Part shown: positions 53,886 to 62,592 of the stretch, one piece after another
How positions within the stretch are numbered: position 1 is the first letter of the stretch
How the letters are laid out: each line of letters starts with the position of its first letter
Assembly (NCBI RefSeq): GCF_004346865.1
Contig: NZ_SMGR01000004.1
Coordinates: forward strand, 186,001 to 250,000
Length of the DNA stretch: 64,000 nt
Origin: Shimia isoporae
GTDB lineage: Bacteria; Pseudomonadota; Alphaproteobacteria; Rhodobacterales; Rhodobacteraceae
Direction: 5' to 3'
Notes under the pieces: model-generated
What the model was told of the DNA's origin: nothing
The model's input: the letters and a program-made list of their open reading frames with translations, nothing else
Database searches by the model: none
Program-made: the position numbers and the translations under genes

Positions 53886-54616
53886 CGCGTTGGAAGGACA
53901 AGGTAGCTCTGGTCACTGGCGGGCGCAGCGGAATTGGCGCGGCGATTGCGGCTTGTTTGGCGGAAAAGGGTGTTCGGGTTTTTACCGCACAGCGTGGAAA
54001 AGACGCCGTGAACGAAGCGATTGAGGCGGATTTTCTACGTCCTCAGGAGCCTGAGCACGTGATCGGCGAAGTCATACGGCGGGCAGGGCGTTTGGACATG
54101 CTCGTAAACAACGCCGGTTTGATGCGCGAAGGCACAGCGTTGGAGACGTCGGTGGAGGATTGGACCGACACTCTTCAGCTCAATCTGACTGCGCCCTTTA
54201 TGCTTATCAAACATGCCTTGCCGCATTTGATCGAGGCCAAAGGCGGGATCGTGAATATCGGTTCGATCGAAGGTCTGGGATCTAATCCCCGGCATCCCGC
54301 GTACTGTGCGTCCAAAGGCGGCATCCATGCTCTGACCCGCGCAATTGCAGTGGATCACGGGGCAGACGATGTGCGGTGCAATGCCATTGCTCCGGGATGG
54401 ATCGACACCGAACTCAACACAGCGTTCGTTGAAAGCCTTGGGGATCCTGCCGCGTTTCGAGCCGAGATAGGGTCCCTTCATCCGGTTGGTCGCACAGGAA
54501 AACCGGAAGAAATCGGGGCGCTTGCGCGCTGGCTGTTGTCGGATGAGGCCGCCTTTGTCACAGGGCAGGTCTGGACTGTTGATGGTGGGCGAATGAGCAA
54601 ACTGAGTTTGCCATAG
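53882..54616 (+). CDS. Short-chain dehydrogenase/reductase (second of pair)
   Basis: A classical SDR of 244 residues, distinct from its neighbour. The dinucleotide site is TGGRSGIG, followed by NNAG and by NIGSIEGL and YCASK with the catalytic Ser, Tyr and Lys. A C-terminal VDGG motif is typical of 3-hydroxy-acid or sugar-alcohol oxidising SDRs. The start at 53882 overlaps the previous stop. It is the last gene of the sulfotransferase-SDR-SDR unit, facing a shared terminator with livK. Confidence 0.85.
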   Translation: MTRWKDKVALVTGGRSGIGAAIAACLAEKGVRVFTAQRGKDAVNEAIEADFLRPQEPEHVIGEVIRRAGRLDMLVNNAGLMREGTALETSVEDWTDTLQLNLTAPFMLIKHALPHLIEAKGGIVNIGSIEGLGSNPRHPAYCASKGGIHALTRAIAVDHGADDVRCNAIAPGWIDTELNTAFVESLGDPAAFRAEIGSLHPVGRTGKPEEIGALARWLLSDEAAFVTGQVWTVDGGRMSKLSLP

Positions 54617-54651
54617 GAAAACTCAAATTTCCGAGAGTAGGCATAACAAGA

Positions 54652-54675
54652 AAGGCGGGCTCGAGAGCCCGCCTT
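54652..54675. terminator. Bidirectional terminator between SDR pair and livK
   Basis: A perfect 10-bp stem (AAGGCGGGCT with AGCCCGCCTT, loop CGAG). On the minus strand it is followed by TCTTGTT. It lies 36 bases past the SDR stop and 27 past the livK stop. Confidence 0.8.
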
Positions 54676-54701
54676 ATGGATAGATAGTTGCAATGCGAAG
54701 C

Positions 54702-55856
54702 TTACTGGCGCGACACCAGTTTCCAGCCGCCGTTTTCCACAACGGAGATTGTCACTTCGTCCACACCCTGGTGGTCGCCGGGGCCATATTTGACCTGTGC
54801 ATCGGACAGCTCGTCATAGTAGTCGAGCGTTTCCATTGCCGCCTGGAAGCTTTCATGGGTCAGATCGGGACCCGCTGCTTCAAGAGCGCGTACGACGGTG
54901 TCGGCTGCGGAATACCCCAGCATTGCAAAGCCGGAGGCAGGCTGGTCGTACTTGGCTTTGTAGTCCGCGATGAACTTGCCCGGAACTGGGTCACCTGCGC
55001 GGGAGTAGAGGTCTACCCAGCCAGCAGATGCATAAAGACCATCGGTCACACCGCCCGGAACCATTGCAACCGGCTCAAGGAAGCCTGCAGAGGTGTTCAG
55101 GAACTTCACATCTGTCCAGCCAAGCTTCTTGGCGGTGCCAACTACTGTGATACCCTGACGGACACCCAGCGCCATCGTGATCACGTCACAACCAGCAGAC
55201 TTCAGCTTGGTCAAGGAACCGACAAAGTCCAGTTCGTCCGGCTTGTGTGTGGTCTCGCCACCAAGGGTCAGACCCAGAGAAGCGGTGACATCTTTGGTCG
55301 ACTCGGCGATTTCCTTGCCGAAGTCGGACGGGATGTACATTGTGCAGATCTCTTTCGCGTCGAACTCGCTTGCGAGATACTTCACGCCAACCTGAACCTG
55401 ATCCCAGTAGCTAGAGAAACCGATGAACTTGTTGTCGATCGGATCTTGCAGCATCTGGCGCGCAGCAGACAGCGGGCCAATGTTCGGGATGCCTTTTGGA
55501 TCCAGCAGTTTGAAGCCTGCGATGTTCATCGGTGTGCCAAGCGACAGAACCATGCCAAATACTTTGTCGCGGTTCAGCAATTTGTTGTAGCCCTGCATGG
55601 CGCGCGGGATCTGGTAGCCGTTGTCCTCCACAACGAACTTGATCTGGCGGCCGTGCACGCCACCTGCGGCGTTCACTTCGTCAAAGCGCATGTTGGCACC
55701 GTTCACGGCGGGCACACCCACCGCGGCAAAGATGCCGGACAGATCGTTCACCGAGCCGAACACCACCTCGGTGTCGGTCACACCTTGCGTTTCCGCAAAG
55801 GCCTGAGACGAAAGCGCCATGGCGCCTGCCGCAACTGCGGTCGTCAGTTTTTTCAT
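54702..55856 (-). CDS. Branched-chain-type ABC transporter substrate-binding protein
   Basis: A 384-residue periplasmic binding protein of the LivK/HAAT family. The signal peptide is clear (LTTAVAAGAMALSSQAFA, 4-21). The type I fold begins VFGSVNDLSGIFAAVG. It precedes an acyl-CoA ligase and LivFGMH on the same strand, with no separate promoter seen between them, so it is probably the periplasmic component of that importer. Such systems import amino acids, but LivK-like proteins in catabolic clusters also bind aromatic acids and other carboxylates. Confidence 0.87.
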   Translation of the reverse strand: MKKLTTAVAAGAMALSSQAFAETQGVTDTEVVFGSVNDLSGIFAAVGVPAVNGANMRFDEVNAAGGVHGRQIKFVVEDNGYQIPRAMQGYNKLLNRDKVFGMVLSLGTPMNIAGFKLLDPKGIPNIGPLSAARQMLQDPIDNKFIGFSSYWDQVQVGVKYLASEFDAKEICTMYIPSDFGKEIAESTKDVTASLGLTLGGETTHKPDELDFVGSLTKLKSAGCDVITMALGVRQGITVVGTAKKLGWTDVKFLNTSAGFLEPVAMVPGGVTDGLYASAGWVDLYSRAGDPVPGKFIADYKAKYDQPASGFAMLGYSAADTVVRALEAAGPDLTHESFQAAMETLDYYDELSDAQVKYGPGDHQGVDEVTISVVENGGWKLVSRQ

Positions 55857-55903
55857 GTTTTCCTCCCGTTGGTTAAGTGGTCTTGAGCCACAATAAATTC
55901 AGC

Positions 55904-57787
55904 TTAGTACATTTCCTCGATAAGTCCCGCGTGTTTCTTCTCCACGAAGCTACGTTTCAGCTTCATGGTCGCGGTAAGTTCTTCGTCTTCCGCCGTCAGC
56001 AGAACGTTAATCAGGCGGAAATCCTTGATCTGTTCCACACGGGCAAAGTCTTTGTTGACCTCATCAACCTCCTTTTTGATGAGATCGACCACCTCCTGCG
56101 CTGCACAGAGCGAAGCGAAGTCGGAGAAGGGCACTTTGAGGTCCTGCGCATATTTCTCAACGTTTTCCTGATCAATCATGATCAGACAGGTGAGGTATTT
56201 ACGCGCGTCACCAATCACCACAGCGTCAGAGATGTAGTGACTGAACTTCAAACGGCTTTCGATTTCCGCCGGAGTAATGTTTTTACCGCCGGCGGTGATG
56301 ATGATGTCCTTGAGGCGGCCGGTAATCGAGACAAAGCCGTCTGTGTCAACCTTGCCGACGTCGCCAGTCCGAAGCCAGCCATCATCGGTGAAGGTTTCGG
56401 CGGTCTTTTCGTTGTTGCGCCAGTAGCCTTGAAAATTGTTCAGGCCAAAGGTCTGGATTTCACCATCTTCGGCAATCCGCACCTGAAAACCGGGTACAGC
56501 TTTTCCTACCGTGCCGATCTTGTTGTCATCTGGCAGGTTAATCGAGGCCAAACCCGCGTTTTCAGTCATGCCATAGCCTTCGAGAAGCTGGACACCAATG
56601 GCCCAATACCACCGGATCAGATCCGGCGAAATCGGGGCTGCGCCGGTACCGCCACGGCGCATCTTATCCATACCAAGCATGCGTCGAAGGTTGCGCAGAA
56701 CAAGGAAATCCCAGATCGCAAAGTTGATCTTGGTCCCCATCGGCACGGGCTTGCGTTCCAGCAGATAGTCGGCGCGCTTGAGGCCCGCTTTGACAGCAAG
56801 TTTGAAACAAAGACGCCCAATCGGAGTGGCTTCTTGTGACAGGACCAGAACACGGGAATAAATCTTTTCCCAAACGCGAGGCACAGCGGTGAAGTGTGCC
56901 GGCGAGACTTCCTGCAAGTTGTCAAAGACGGTTTCGGTGCTCTCCGCGAAGTTCACGGTCGCCTTGCCGGCGATCGGAAAATAGGCCGACACATTGCGCT
57001 CAAGAATGTGACACAGCGGCAGAAAGCAGAGCTGTTCGTCATCATCGAAAGTAGGCAAGGCATGTGCGCCGGACACACAGCCGGAAATCACGTTTTCTTG
57101 GCTCAGCATCGCGCCTTTCGGCATTCCTGTGGTGCCGGACGTGTAGATTAATAGGCCCGTGTCGCCCGGCTCTGCCTTTGCAATTTCTTCCTCGAAGAAA
57201 CCATGGTTCTCGGCTTCGAAAGCTTTGCCAGTGTCATAGAGTTCGTCGATGAACACGCATTTCTCGTGACGCAGGTCATGCAGACCGTCTTCATCGAGAA
57301 TAATGACCTTTACGACATGCTCTGCCTGGTCTTCAATTTCGAGAAACTTGTCGAGCTGCTCGTCATTCTCAACGAACAGGAAACGGCTGCCACTATCGCG
57401 TAGCAGGTATTCCAACTGGCTGGCTGAGTCGGTTGTGTAAACACCGGAGGCGATCCCGCCAACGCATTGGATGCCCATATCGGCGTAAAGCCATTCCTTC
57501 CGGTCCTCAGACAGGATTGAGACGACCTCGCCTCGCTCCATGCCCAAAGCTCGAAGGCCAAGGCCAATCCACTTCGCGTGGTTCCAATAGTCTTTCCACG
57601 TATAGCTTTGCCAGATGCCAAGATCTTTTTCGCGATGCGCGGTGCGCTCGCCCAACTGTTCGCAGCGTTTCTGAAAGAGCGAAACCATTGTATCGCAACC
57701 ATCAACCAGCGCAGGGCGTTGGCCCGGCGTGGCTGAAACGACAACGCCGTTGATCTCGATCTGGTCGGTATTTGTGTGCACGTTCAT
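55904..57787 (-). CDS. Long-chain-type acyl-CoA synthetase (AMP-forming)
   Basis: A 627-residue adenylate-forming ligase. The P-loop-like motif is YTSGTTGMPKG and the C-terminal adenylate regions GYGMTENAG and GWLRTGDVG are present. The length and N-terminal layout fit the long-chain acyl-CoA synthetase branch (FAA1/FadD15-like) rather than acetyl- or aryl-CoA ligases. The start at 57787 follows AGGAGATGCA; the frame opens 37 codons earlier. It sits between livF and livK genes and two acyl-CoA dehydrogenases lie upstream, so the imported acid is presumably activated here. Confidence 0.88.
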   Translation of the reverse strand: MNVHTNTDQIEINGVVVSATPGQRPALVDGCDTMVSLFQKRCEQLGERTAHREKDLGIWQSYTWKDYWNHAKWIGLGLRALGMERGEVVSILSEDRKEWLYADMGIQCVGGIASGVYTTDSASQLEYLLRDSGSRFLFVENDEQLDKFLEIEDQAEHVVKVIILDEDGLHDLRHEKCVFIDELYDTGKAFEAENHGFFEEEIAKAEPGDTGLLIYTSGTTGMPKGAMLSQENVISGCVSGAHALPTFDDDEQLCFLPLCHILERNVSAYFPIAGKATVNFAESTETVFDNLQEVSPAHFTAVPRVWEKIYSRVLVLSQEATPIGRLCFKLAVKAGLKRADYLLERKPVPMGTKINFAIWDFLVLRNLRRMLGMDKMRRGGTGAAPISPDLIRWYWAIGVQLLEGYGMTENAGLASINLPDDNKIGTVGKAVPGFQVRIAEDGEIQTFGLNNFQGYWRNNEKTAETFTDDGWLRTGDVGKVDTDGFVSITGRLKDIIITAGGKNITPAEIESRLKFSHYISDAVVIGDARKYLTCLIMIDQENVEKYAQDLKVPFSDFASLCAAQEVVDLIKKEVDEVNKDFARVEQIKDFRLINVLLTAEDEELTATMKLKRSFVEKKHAGLIEEMY

Positions 57788-57809
57788 TGCATCTCCTCCC
57801 TGCGTCCGA

Positions 57810-58583
57810 TCAACGCCAAGTCTTCTTGCGTTTCCAGCGGCGCTCGCCGCGCGCGCCTTCTTCCTGATGACCAAGATAGAAGGACTTAATATCCTCACTT
57901 TCCATCAGGCGATCAGCCGTATCGTCCATTACGATACGGCCGACTTCCATCACGTAGCCGACATCGGCGAGTTCCAACGCCACCTTGGCATTCTGCTCCA
58001 CCAACATCATGGTCACGCCTTCATCTTTGTTAAGGCGTTTGAGGATCGCGAAGATCTCCTGAACAAGAAGTGGGGATAGGCCAAGGGACGGTTCATCGAG
58101 CAGCATGATCTTCGGGCGCAACATCAGGCCACGACCAATCGCGAGCATCTGCTGCTGACCACCTGACAGCGTGCCGGCCTCCTGATTGCGGCGCTCGGCC
58201 AAAATCGGGAAGTAGTCGAACACCATCTCCCGGTCTTTCTCGATTTCGGCTTTGTCGGACCGTGTGTATGCCCCCAACGACAGGTTTTCATCTACTGTCA
58301 GAAGTGGAAAGACCTCGCGGCCTTCGGGCACATGAACGATTCCCTCGCCAACGACCCTGTGCGGTTCCATCCCCTGAATTTCGCGACCTTCAAAAATCAC
58401 CTGACCTTTTTCCGGATCCATAATGCCAGAGATGGTTTTTAGGAGTGTGGACTTTCCGGCGCCATTGGCTCCGAGCACAGTCACCACCTGGCCCTTTTCA
58501 ACCTTCAAAGACACGCCACGGATTGCCATGATAGGTCCGTAGAAGCTTTCGATGTTTTTGATATCAAGTACGGTTTCGGCCAT
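57810..58583 (-). CDS. livF: ABC transporter ATP-binding protein LivF
   Basis: One of the two ATPases of a HAAT-type importer, 257 residues. Walker A is GANGAGKSTLLKT, the signature LSGGQQQMLAIGRGLM and Walker B LLDEPSLGLSP. A short C-terminal extension of about 20 residues is basic (RGERRWKRKKTWR), longer than usual. It overlaps livG by one base and precedes the acyl-CoA synthetase gene by 22 bases. Confidence 0.9.
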   Translation of the reverse strand: MAETVLDIKNIESFYGPIMAIRGVSLKVEKGQVVTVLGANGAGKSTLLKTISGIMDPEKGQVIFEGREIQGMEPHRVVGEGIVHVPEGREVFPLLTVDENLSLGAYTRSDKAEIEKDREMVFDYFPILAERRNQEAGTLSGGQQQMLAIGRGLMLRPKIMLLDEPSLGLSPLLVQEIFAILKRLNKDEGVTMMLVEQNAKVALELADVGYVMEVGRIVMDDTADRLMESEDIKSFYLGHQEEGARGERRWKRKKTWR

Positions 58584-59353
58584 TATGCTGCTCCCGCACC
58601 AAGATAGGCTTCGATCACGGCAGGATCGGATTGAACCTGTGCCGGCGTACCTTCGGCCAGTTTGGCCCCGTCTGCGAGTGCAAGCACGCGGTCGGAAACG
58701 CCGCTTACCAGCCCCATATCATGTTCCACCATCAATACGGTGATCCCCATCTGTTTGCGGATGTCGTCAATCCACCACCGCATGTCTTGTGTTTCTTCTA
58801 CCGAAAGTCCGGAAGCCGGTTCGTCCAGCAACAGCAGGCGCGGACCAGAGGCCAGCGCGCGGCCAAGTTCGACAACTTTGCGCACACCGTAAGGCAAGCC
58901 CGCGATCATTTTGTCGCGATAGGGTTGCAAGTCGAGGAAATCGATGACTTCTTCGACCGCTTCTCGGTGATGCTTCTCTTCGCGCCGCGCTTTGGAGGTG
59001 AACAGCATTTCCTGCAACAAGTTGGTCTGGCGATGGCGATGCCGGCCGACCAGAAGGTTTTGCAGCACCGTCGCATGGTCAAACAGCTCGATGTTCTGGA
59101 AGGTACGGGCAATTCCGAGATCGGCCACCGAGTCCGCCTTTAGGTCCAGTAGGTTGTTGCCGTCGAACGAAATCGAGCCGGCATAAGGATCGTAGAACCG
59201 TGAGATCAGGTTGAACACGGTGGATTTGCCTGCCCCGTTCGGTCCGACGATGGCGTAAACTTCGCCTTCCTCCACCGAAAAAGTCAGGTCATTTACGGCC
59301 ACGACGCCACCAAACTTGAGCGTCGCGTTTTTGATTTCCAGCAGGTTGCTCAT
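58583..59353 (-). CDS. livG: ABC transporter ATP-binding protein LivG
   Basis: The second ATPase of the importer, 256 residues. Walker A is GPNGAGKSTVFNL and Walker B LLLDEPASGLS. The HAAT-specific long insertion between Walker A and the signature is present (HRQTNLLQEMLFTSKARREEKH). It overlaps livM by four bases (ATGA) and livF by one base, so the four transporter genes are tightly coupled. Confidence 0.92.
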   Translation of the reverse strand: MSNLLEIKNATLKFGGVVAVNDLTFSVEEGEVYAIVGPNGAGKSTVFNLISRFYDPYAGSISFDGNNLLDLKADSVADLGIARTFQNIELFDHATVLQNLLVGRHRHRQTNLLQEMLFTSKARREEKHHREAVEEVIDFLDLQPYRDKMIAGLPYGVRKVVELGRALASGPRLLLLDEPASGLSVEETQDMRWWIDDIRKQMGITVLMVEHDMGLVSGVSDRVLALADGAKLAEGTPAQVQSDPAVIEAYLGAGAA

Positions 59354-60435
59354 CTCAGGCGCTCCGTCTTCAAGTAGCTCTTCTGGCGCTTAAACATGTC
59401 CTTGCGCGCAAAGGGGAACAGTTCGAACCAAATGCGGATTTTCATCCAGCGGCCGTAAATGCCCATTGGTTCAAACAGGATGAAGAGGATCAGGATCATA
59501 CCGAACACGCCGGTTTCCAGACCGGGAATGGCGACGCCGCCGCCAATGACGGTTTCTTTGGCGATCGATAGGAACTGCGGCAGGAAGGCCACCACCACTG
59601 CGCCGAAGAACGCGCCGTGGATGGAGCCAAGGCCGCCGATTACAATCATCATCAGAAGTGTGATGGAGATAACGATGTTGAACGTTTCGTTGTTGAACGC
59701 GCCCGAATAGAAGCCCATCAAAGCGCCTGCCAAACCGGTAATGGCGCAGGAAATGCCAAACGAGATTGCCTTGGTCTTAGCGATGTGAACACCCATTGCT
59801 GTGGCTGAGACTTCACTGTCACGGACGGCAGCGAAAGCTCGTCCAAGTGGCGAGCGCAGTATGTTGCGATAGGCCAGCGTGCAGAGGATCGTCACGGCCA
59901 GCACCAGCCAATAGAAACGATCCGGTGTCGTCCAGCGTTCGATCTCGATGCCGAAGATGTTGATCATGGGGGCAAACTTGCCTGAAACGCCGTCAGTAAT
60001 CGGCTCCATAAGGACGATGATGTCATCCGCGAGGATCGACAGGGCAATTGTCGCAATTGCCAAGTAGATGCCGTGCAGACGTATTGCGGGGATGGCAATG
60101 ATGGTACCCACAACACCGGTCAAGAAACCTGCAGCGGGGAAAGCGATCAGGAAGGGCCATCCTTGCTCCATGAAGATTACGCAAGAGTAACATCCAAGCG
60201 CCAGGAAAGCCGCATGACCAAGAGAGGCTTGCCCAGTTTGGCCGGTTAGCATCATCAGGCCAAGACCTGCGATTGCCCAGATCAGGACGTTTGTGACCTC
60301 ACCCAGATAAAAATCATCAATCAGCCAAGGCAACACGACCGCGATAAAAATCAGGCTCGCGTAGACGAAGAAGCTCCACCAGTCCGGAAACAACCGGATG
60401 TCGTGCTCATAAGATGTTTTGAAGTGTATACGCAT
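59350..60435 (-). CDS. livM: Branched-chain amino acid-type ABC permease LivM
   Basis: A polytopic permease of 361 residues with eight to nine predicted helices. The conserved coupling-type region near the C-terminus contains GGLGSIHGAFFGAVVVAFLP. N- and C-terminal soluble extensions are short and basic. It lies five bases after livH and overlaps livG. No other family fits this sequence and context. Confidence 0.9.
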   Translation of the reverse strand: MRIHFKTSYEHDIRLFPDWWSFFVYASLIFIAVVLPWLIDDFYLGEVTNVLIWAIAGLGLMMLTGQTGQASLGHAAFLALGCYSCVIFMEQGWPFLIAFPAAGFLTGVVGTIIAIPAIRLHGIYLAIATIALSILADDIIVLMEPITDGVSGKFAPMINIFGIEIERWTTPDRFYWLVLAVTILCTLAYRNILRSPLGRAFAAVRDSEVSATAMGVHIAKTKAISFGISCAITGLAGALMGFYSGAFNNETFNIVISITLLMMIVIGGLGSIHGAFFGAVVVAFLPQFLSIAKETVIGGGVAIPGLETGVFGMILILFILFEPMGIYGRWMKIRIWFELFPFARKDMFKRQKSYLKTERLR

Positions 60436-60440
60436 GAGCC

Positions 60441-61316
60441 TCAGACCTTCTTGGTGCGGACCTGGCTGAACAGGCCGTGCGGACGGAAGACAAGCACGAA
60501 GAGCAAGAGCGCGTAGGGTGCGATCTGGCTGTATCCGGCAGGGAAATAGTAGGAGGCGAAAGGTTCGATTACTCCAACGATCAGGCCGCCCATAAGTGCG
60601 CCCGGGAGCGATCCGAAGCCACCGATCACCGCAGCTGCAAAGGCCTTGATGCCAAGAAGACCAGCGTTCGGATCAATCGCACCCTTGGAAGCAAAGAGGA
60701 TGCCGGCAACAGCAGCAACTGCGCCAGACAGACCCCAGATCATGCCCTGCACCCGCTTTACCGGGATGCCCATAAAATAAGCCGCCATCTGGTTCTGCGA
60801 CGCCGCTTGCATCGCAAGACCCAGTTTTGTGCGTTGGAAGAACTGGTAGAGGAAGAAGGTCAGCAGAACGGTCACGACGATAACTGCAACATCCGCGCGG
60901 CCAAGCACCAGGCCACCAATGTTGATGTCCCCGATGGCCAGCGGGCTTTCCAGCGTTTGCGGCTCGTGCGTCCAGATTAGACCTGCAACGAAGCGGATCA
61001 CAAAGCCCAGCGCGATGGTCAGGATCACCACTGCGGTTTGGCTTTGACCAAACAGATGACGCAGAACAAAGAAATCCAGCAGGTAGCCCAGCACCGCCAT
61101 AATGGCGATTGCAAGCGGAGCTGCGACCCAGAACGGCAGTCCCATGTAGTGAGCATTCGTTAGGCCCAAAGTGATAAAGGCGCCAAGCATCATAAAGTCG
61201 CCTTGGGCGAAATTCACTTGCTCAGTCGCCTTGTAAATCAGCACGAAGCCAAGCGCGATCAGGCCATAAACACAGCCGTTCGCAAGCCCGCTGACGAGCA
61301 GTTGCAAAACTTCCAA
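60441..61316 (-). CDS. livH: Branched-chain amino acid-type ABC permease LivH
   Basis: The first permease of the importer, 291 residues, eight helices. The typical start region is LLVSGLANGCVYGLIALGF, and ATEQVNFAQGDFMMLGAF is a LivH hallmark. I start it at a TTG (61316) because GGGAGGAAAAA sits directly before it and the resulting N-terminus (MEVLQLL) fits the family. The frame extends ten codons upstream to an ATG that has no ribosome site. The gene is preceded by a conspicuous hairpin at 61434-61463. Confidence 0.88.
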   Translation of the reverse strand: MEVLQLLVSGLANGCVYGLIALGFVLIYKATEQVNFAQGDFMMLGAFITLGLTNAHYMGLPFWVAAPLAIAIMAVLGYLLDFFVLRHLFGQSQTAVVILTIALGFVIRFVAGLIWTHEPQTLESPLAIGDINIGGLVLGRADVAVIVVTVLLTFFLYQFFQRTKLGLAMQAASQNQMAAYFMGIPVKRVQGMIWGLSGAVAAVAGILFASKGAIDPNAGLLGIKAFAAAVIGGFGSLPGALMGGLIVGVIEPFASYYFPAGYSQIAPYALLLFVLVFRPHGLFSQVRTKKV

Positions 61317-61433
61317 TTTTTCCTCCCATTGCCGGTTTTCCGGCATTTATTGACGGTCAGTGTTCCGACCTGCCCCCCTTGCGTCAAGCGCGGCGGCCCC
61401 TCCATTGGCCGTCGCGCCGTTACGTCACGTGAT

Positions 61434-61463
61434 ATTGCCGTTTACGTTTCCGTAAACGGCAAT
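61434..61463. terminator. Long perfect hairpin between acyl-CoA dehydrogenase and livH
   Basis: A 13-bp perfect stem (ATTGCCGTTTACG with CGTAAACGGCAAT, loop TTTC). It lies three bases after the acyl-CoA dehydrogenase stop on the minus strand, so it is probably a processing or termination structure, though no U-run follows on that strand. The core TTTACG-TTTC-CGTAAA dyad could also be an operator for the livH unit downstream. I cannot decide between the two. Confidence 0.6.
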
Positions 61464-61466
61464 TTG

Positions 61467-62582
61467 TCAGAGTCCGCGGTGCCTCAGCAGCCACTCAGTA
61501 TGATGTCCTGCATCGCCCAAGAATTCAGCAAGTGCCCGATCGCGCTTCATAAACAGTCCAAGATCCATTTCGTCTGTCATGCCAATTCCGCCGTGCATCT
61601 GCACGCCTTCCTCGGTTGCCTGACGCCCAACACGAGCAGCCTTTGCCTTGGCGGCGCGGGTCAATGCGTCCGCGTCTTCGCGACCTTGGTCCAGTGCGAC
61701 AAGCGCCTCAGCCACGAGCGACGACGTTTGCTCGAGTTCGCAATAGAGGTCCGCAGCGCGATGCTGCAACGTCTGGAACATGCCAATCAACACTCCGAAT
61801 TGTTTGCGTGTCCGCAGGTACTCGAATGTCTGTTCCGCTGCGGCTTTGGCCACACCAAGCTGTTCCGCAGCCGCGACCGCCCGACCCGCTTGAAGGGCTG
61901 CGTTCAGTGCTTCTTCTGCTGACTCGCCTTCAGCGATTACCGACTCCAGCGGAACTTTCACGTCGTCCAGAGAGACAACCGCGGCATTGCGGTGATCCAG
62001 CATGACTTGAGACGTCACCGACACGCCCGCAATTTGCGGATCAACCAGGGCCAAGACCAGTGAATCTCCGTCTTTGGCAACGACGATCAGGCGGTCAGCT
62101 TCGACACCGTCCACCACAAAAGACTTGCGACCATTCAACGTAAAGCCATCTGCCCCTTTCGAGGCCGTTGTCGCGATGCTCTTCGGGCGATGCTTGGCGC
62201 CTTCCTCCAGGGCCAAAGCAATCACGGCTTCGCCACCCGCGATGCGCGGTCCCCATTGTGCAAGCGCCTCACCGCCAGCATGACGGAGAAGGGTCGCCGA
62301 CAGTACAGCCGTTGAAATGAAAGGACCCGCGGTCAGGTTCTTGCCCATTTCCTCGGCGATCAGTCCTGCCGCGCGAAAGCCAAAATCGGCGCCTTCTACC
62401 TCTTCAGGCAGGACAATTCCCATCCAACCCATTTCTGCCATCTCACCCAGGATCGCTTTGTCGTATCCGAGAGTAGATCCGCTATCCCGCAGCGCTCGAA
62501 AGGTCGTAATTGGGTGTGATTTTGCGAGCAAACCGGAGGCGCTTTCGGCCACCATGCCCATATCTTCGTTCAGAATTTCCAT
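61467..62582 (-). CDS. Acyl-CoA dehydrogenase, small-subunit-like
   Basis: A 371-residue ACAD-fold flavoenzyme. FAD-interacting features are present: RKQFG and QMHGGIGMTDEM. The C-terminal part ends FLGDAGHHTEWLLRHRGL: the region where the canonical catalytic Glu is expected reads GDAGHH, so no Glu is available at that position. That matches the non-catalytic or small subunit of heteromeric acyl-CoA dehydrogenases (PimD, FadE28 type). It follows the other ACAD by ten bases, so the two are probably co-transcribed and may form an alpha2-beta2 enzyme. Confidence 0.82.
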   Translation of the reverse strand: MEILNEDMGMVAESASGLLAKSHPITTFRALRDSGSTLGYDKAILGEMAEMGWMGIVLPEEVEGADFGFRAAGLIAEEMGKNLTAGPFISTAVLSATLLRHAGGEALAQWGPRIAGGEAVIALALEEGAKHRPKSIATTASKGADGFTLNGRKSFVVDGVEADRLIVVAKDGDSLVLALVDPQIAGVSVTSQVMLDHRNAAVVSLDDVKVPLESVIAEGESAEEALNAALQAGRAVAAAEQLGVAKAAAEQTFEYLRTRKQFGVLIGMFQTLQHRAADLYCELEQTSSLVAEALVALDQGREDADALTRAAKAKAARVGRQATEEGVQMHGGIGMTDEMDLGLFMKRDRALAEFLGDAGHHTEWLLRHRGL

Positions 62583-62592
62583 GACGCTTCCT

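Noticed and set aside
54693-55886. 397-codon open frame opposite livK
   Set aside because: Antisense to a complete binding-protein gene with signal peptide.
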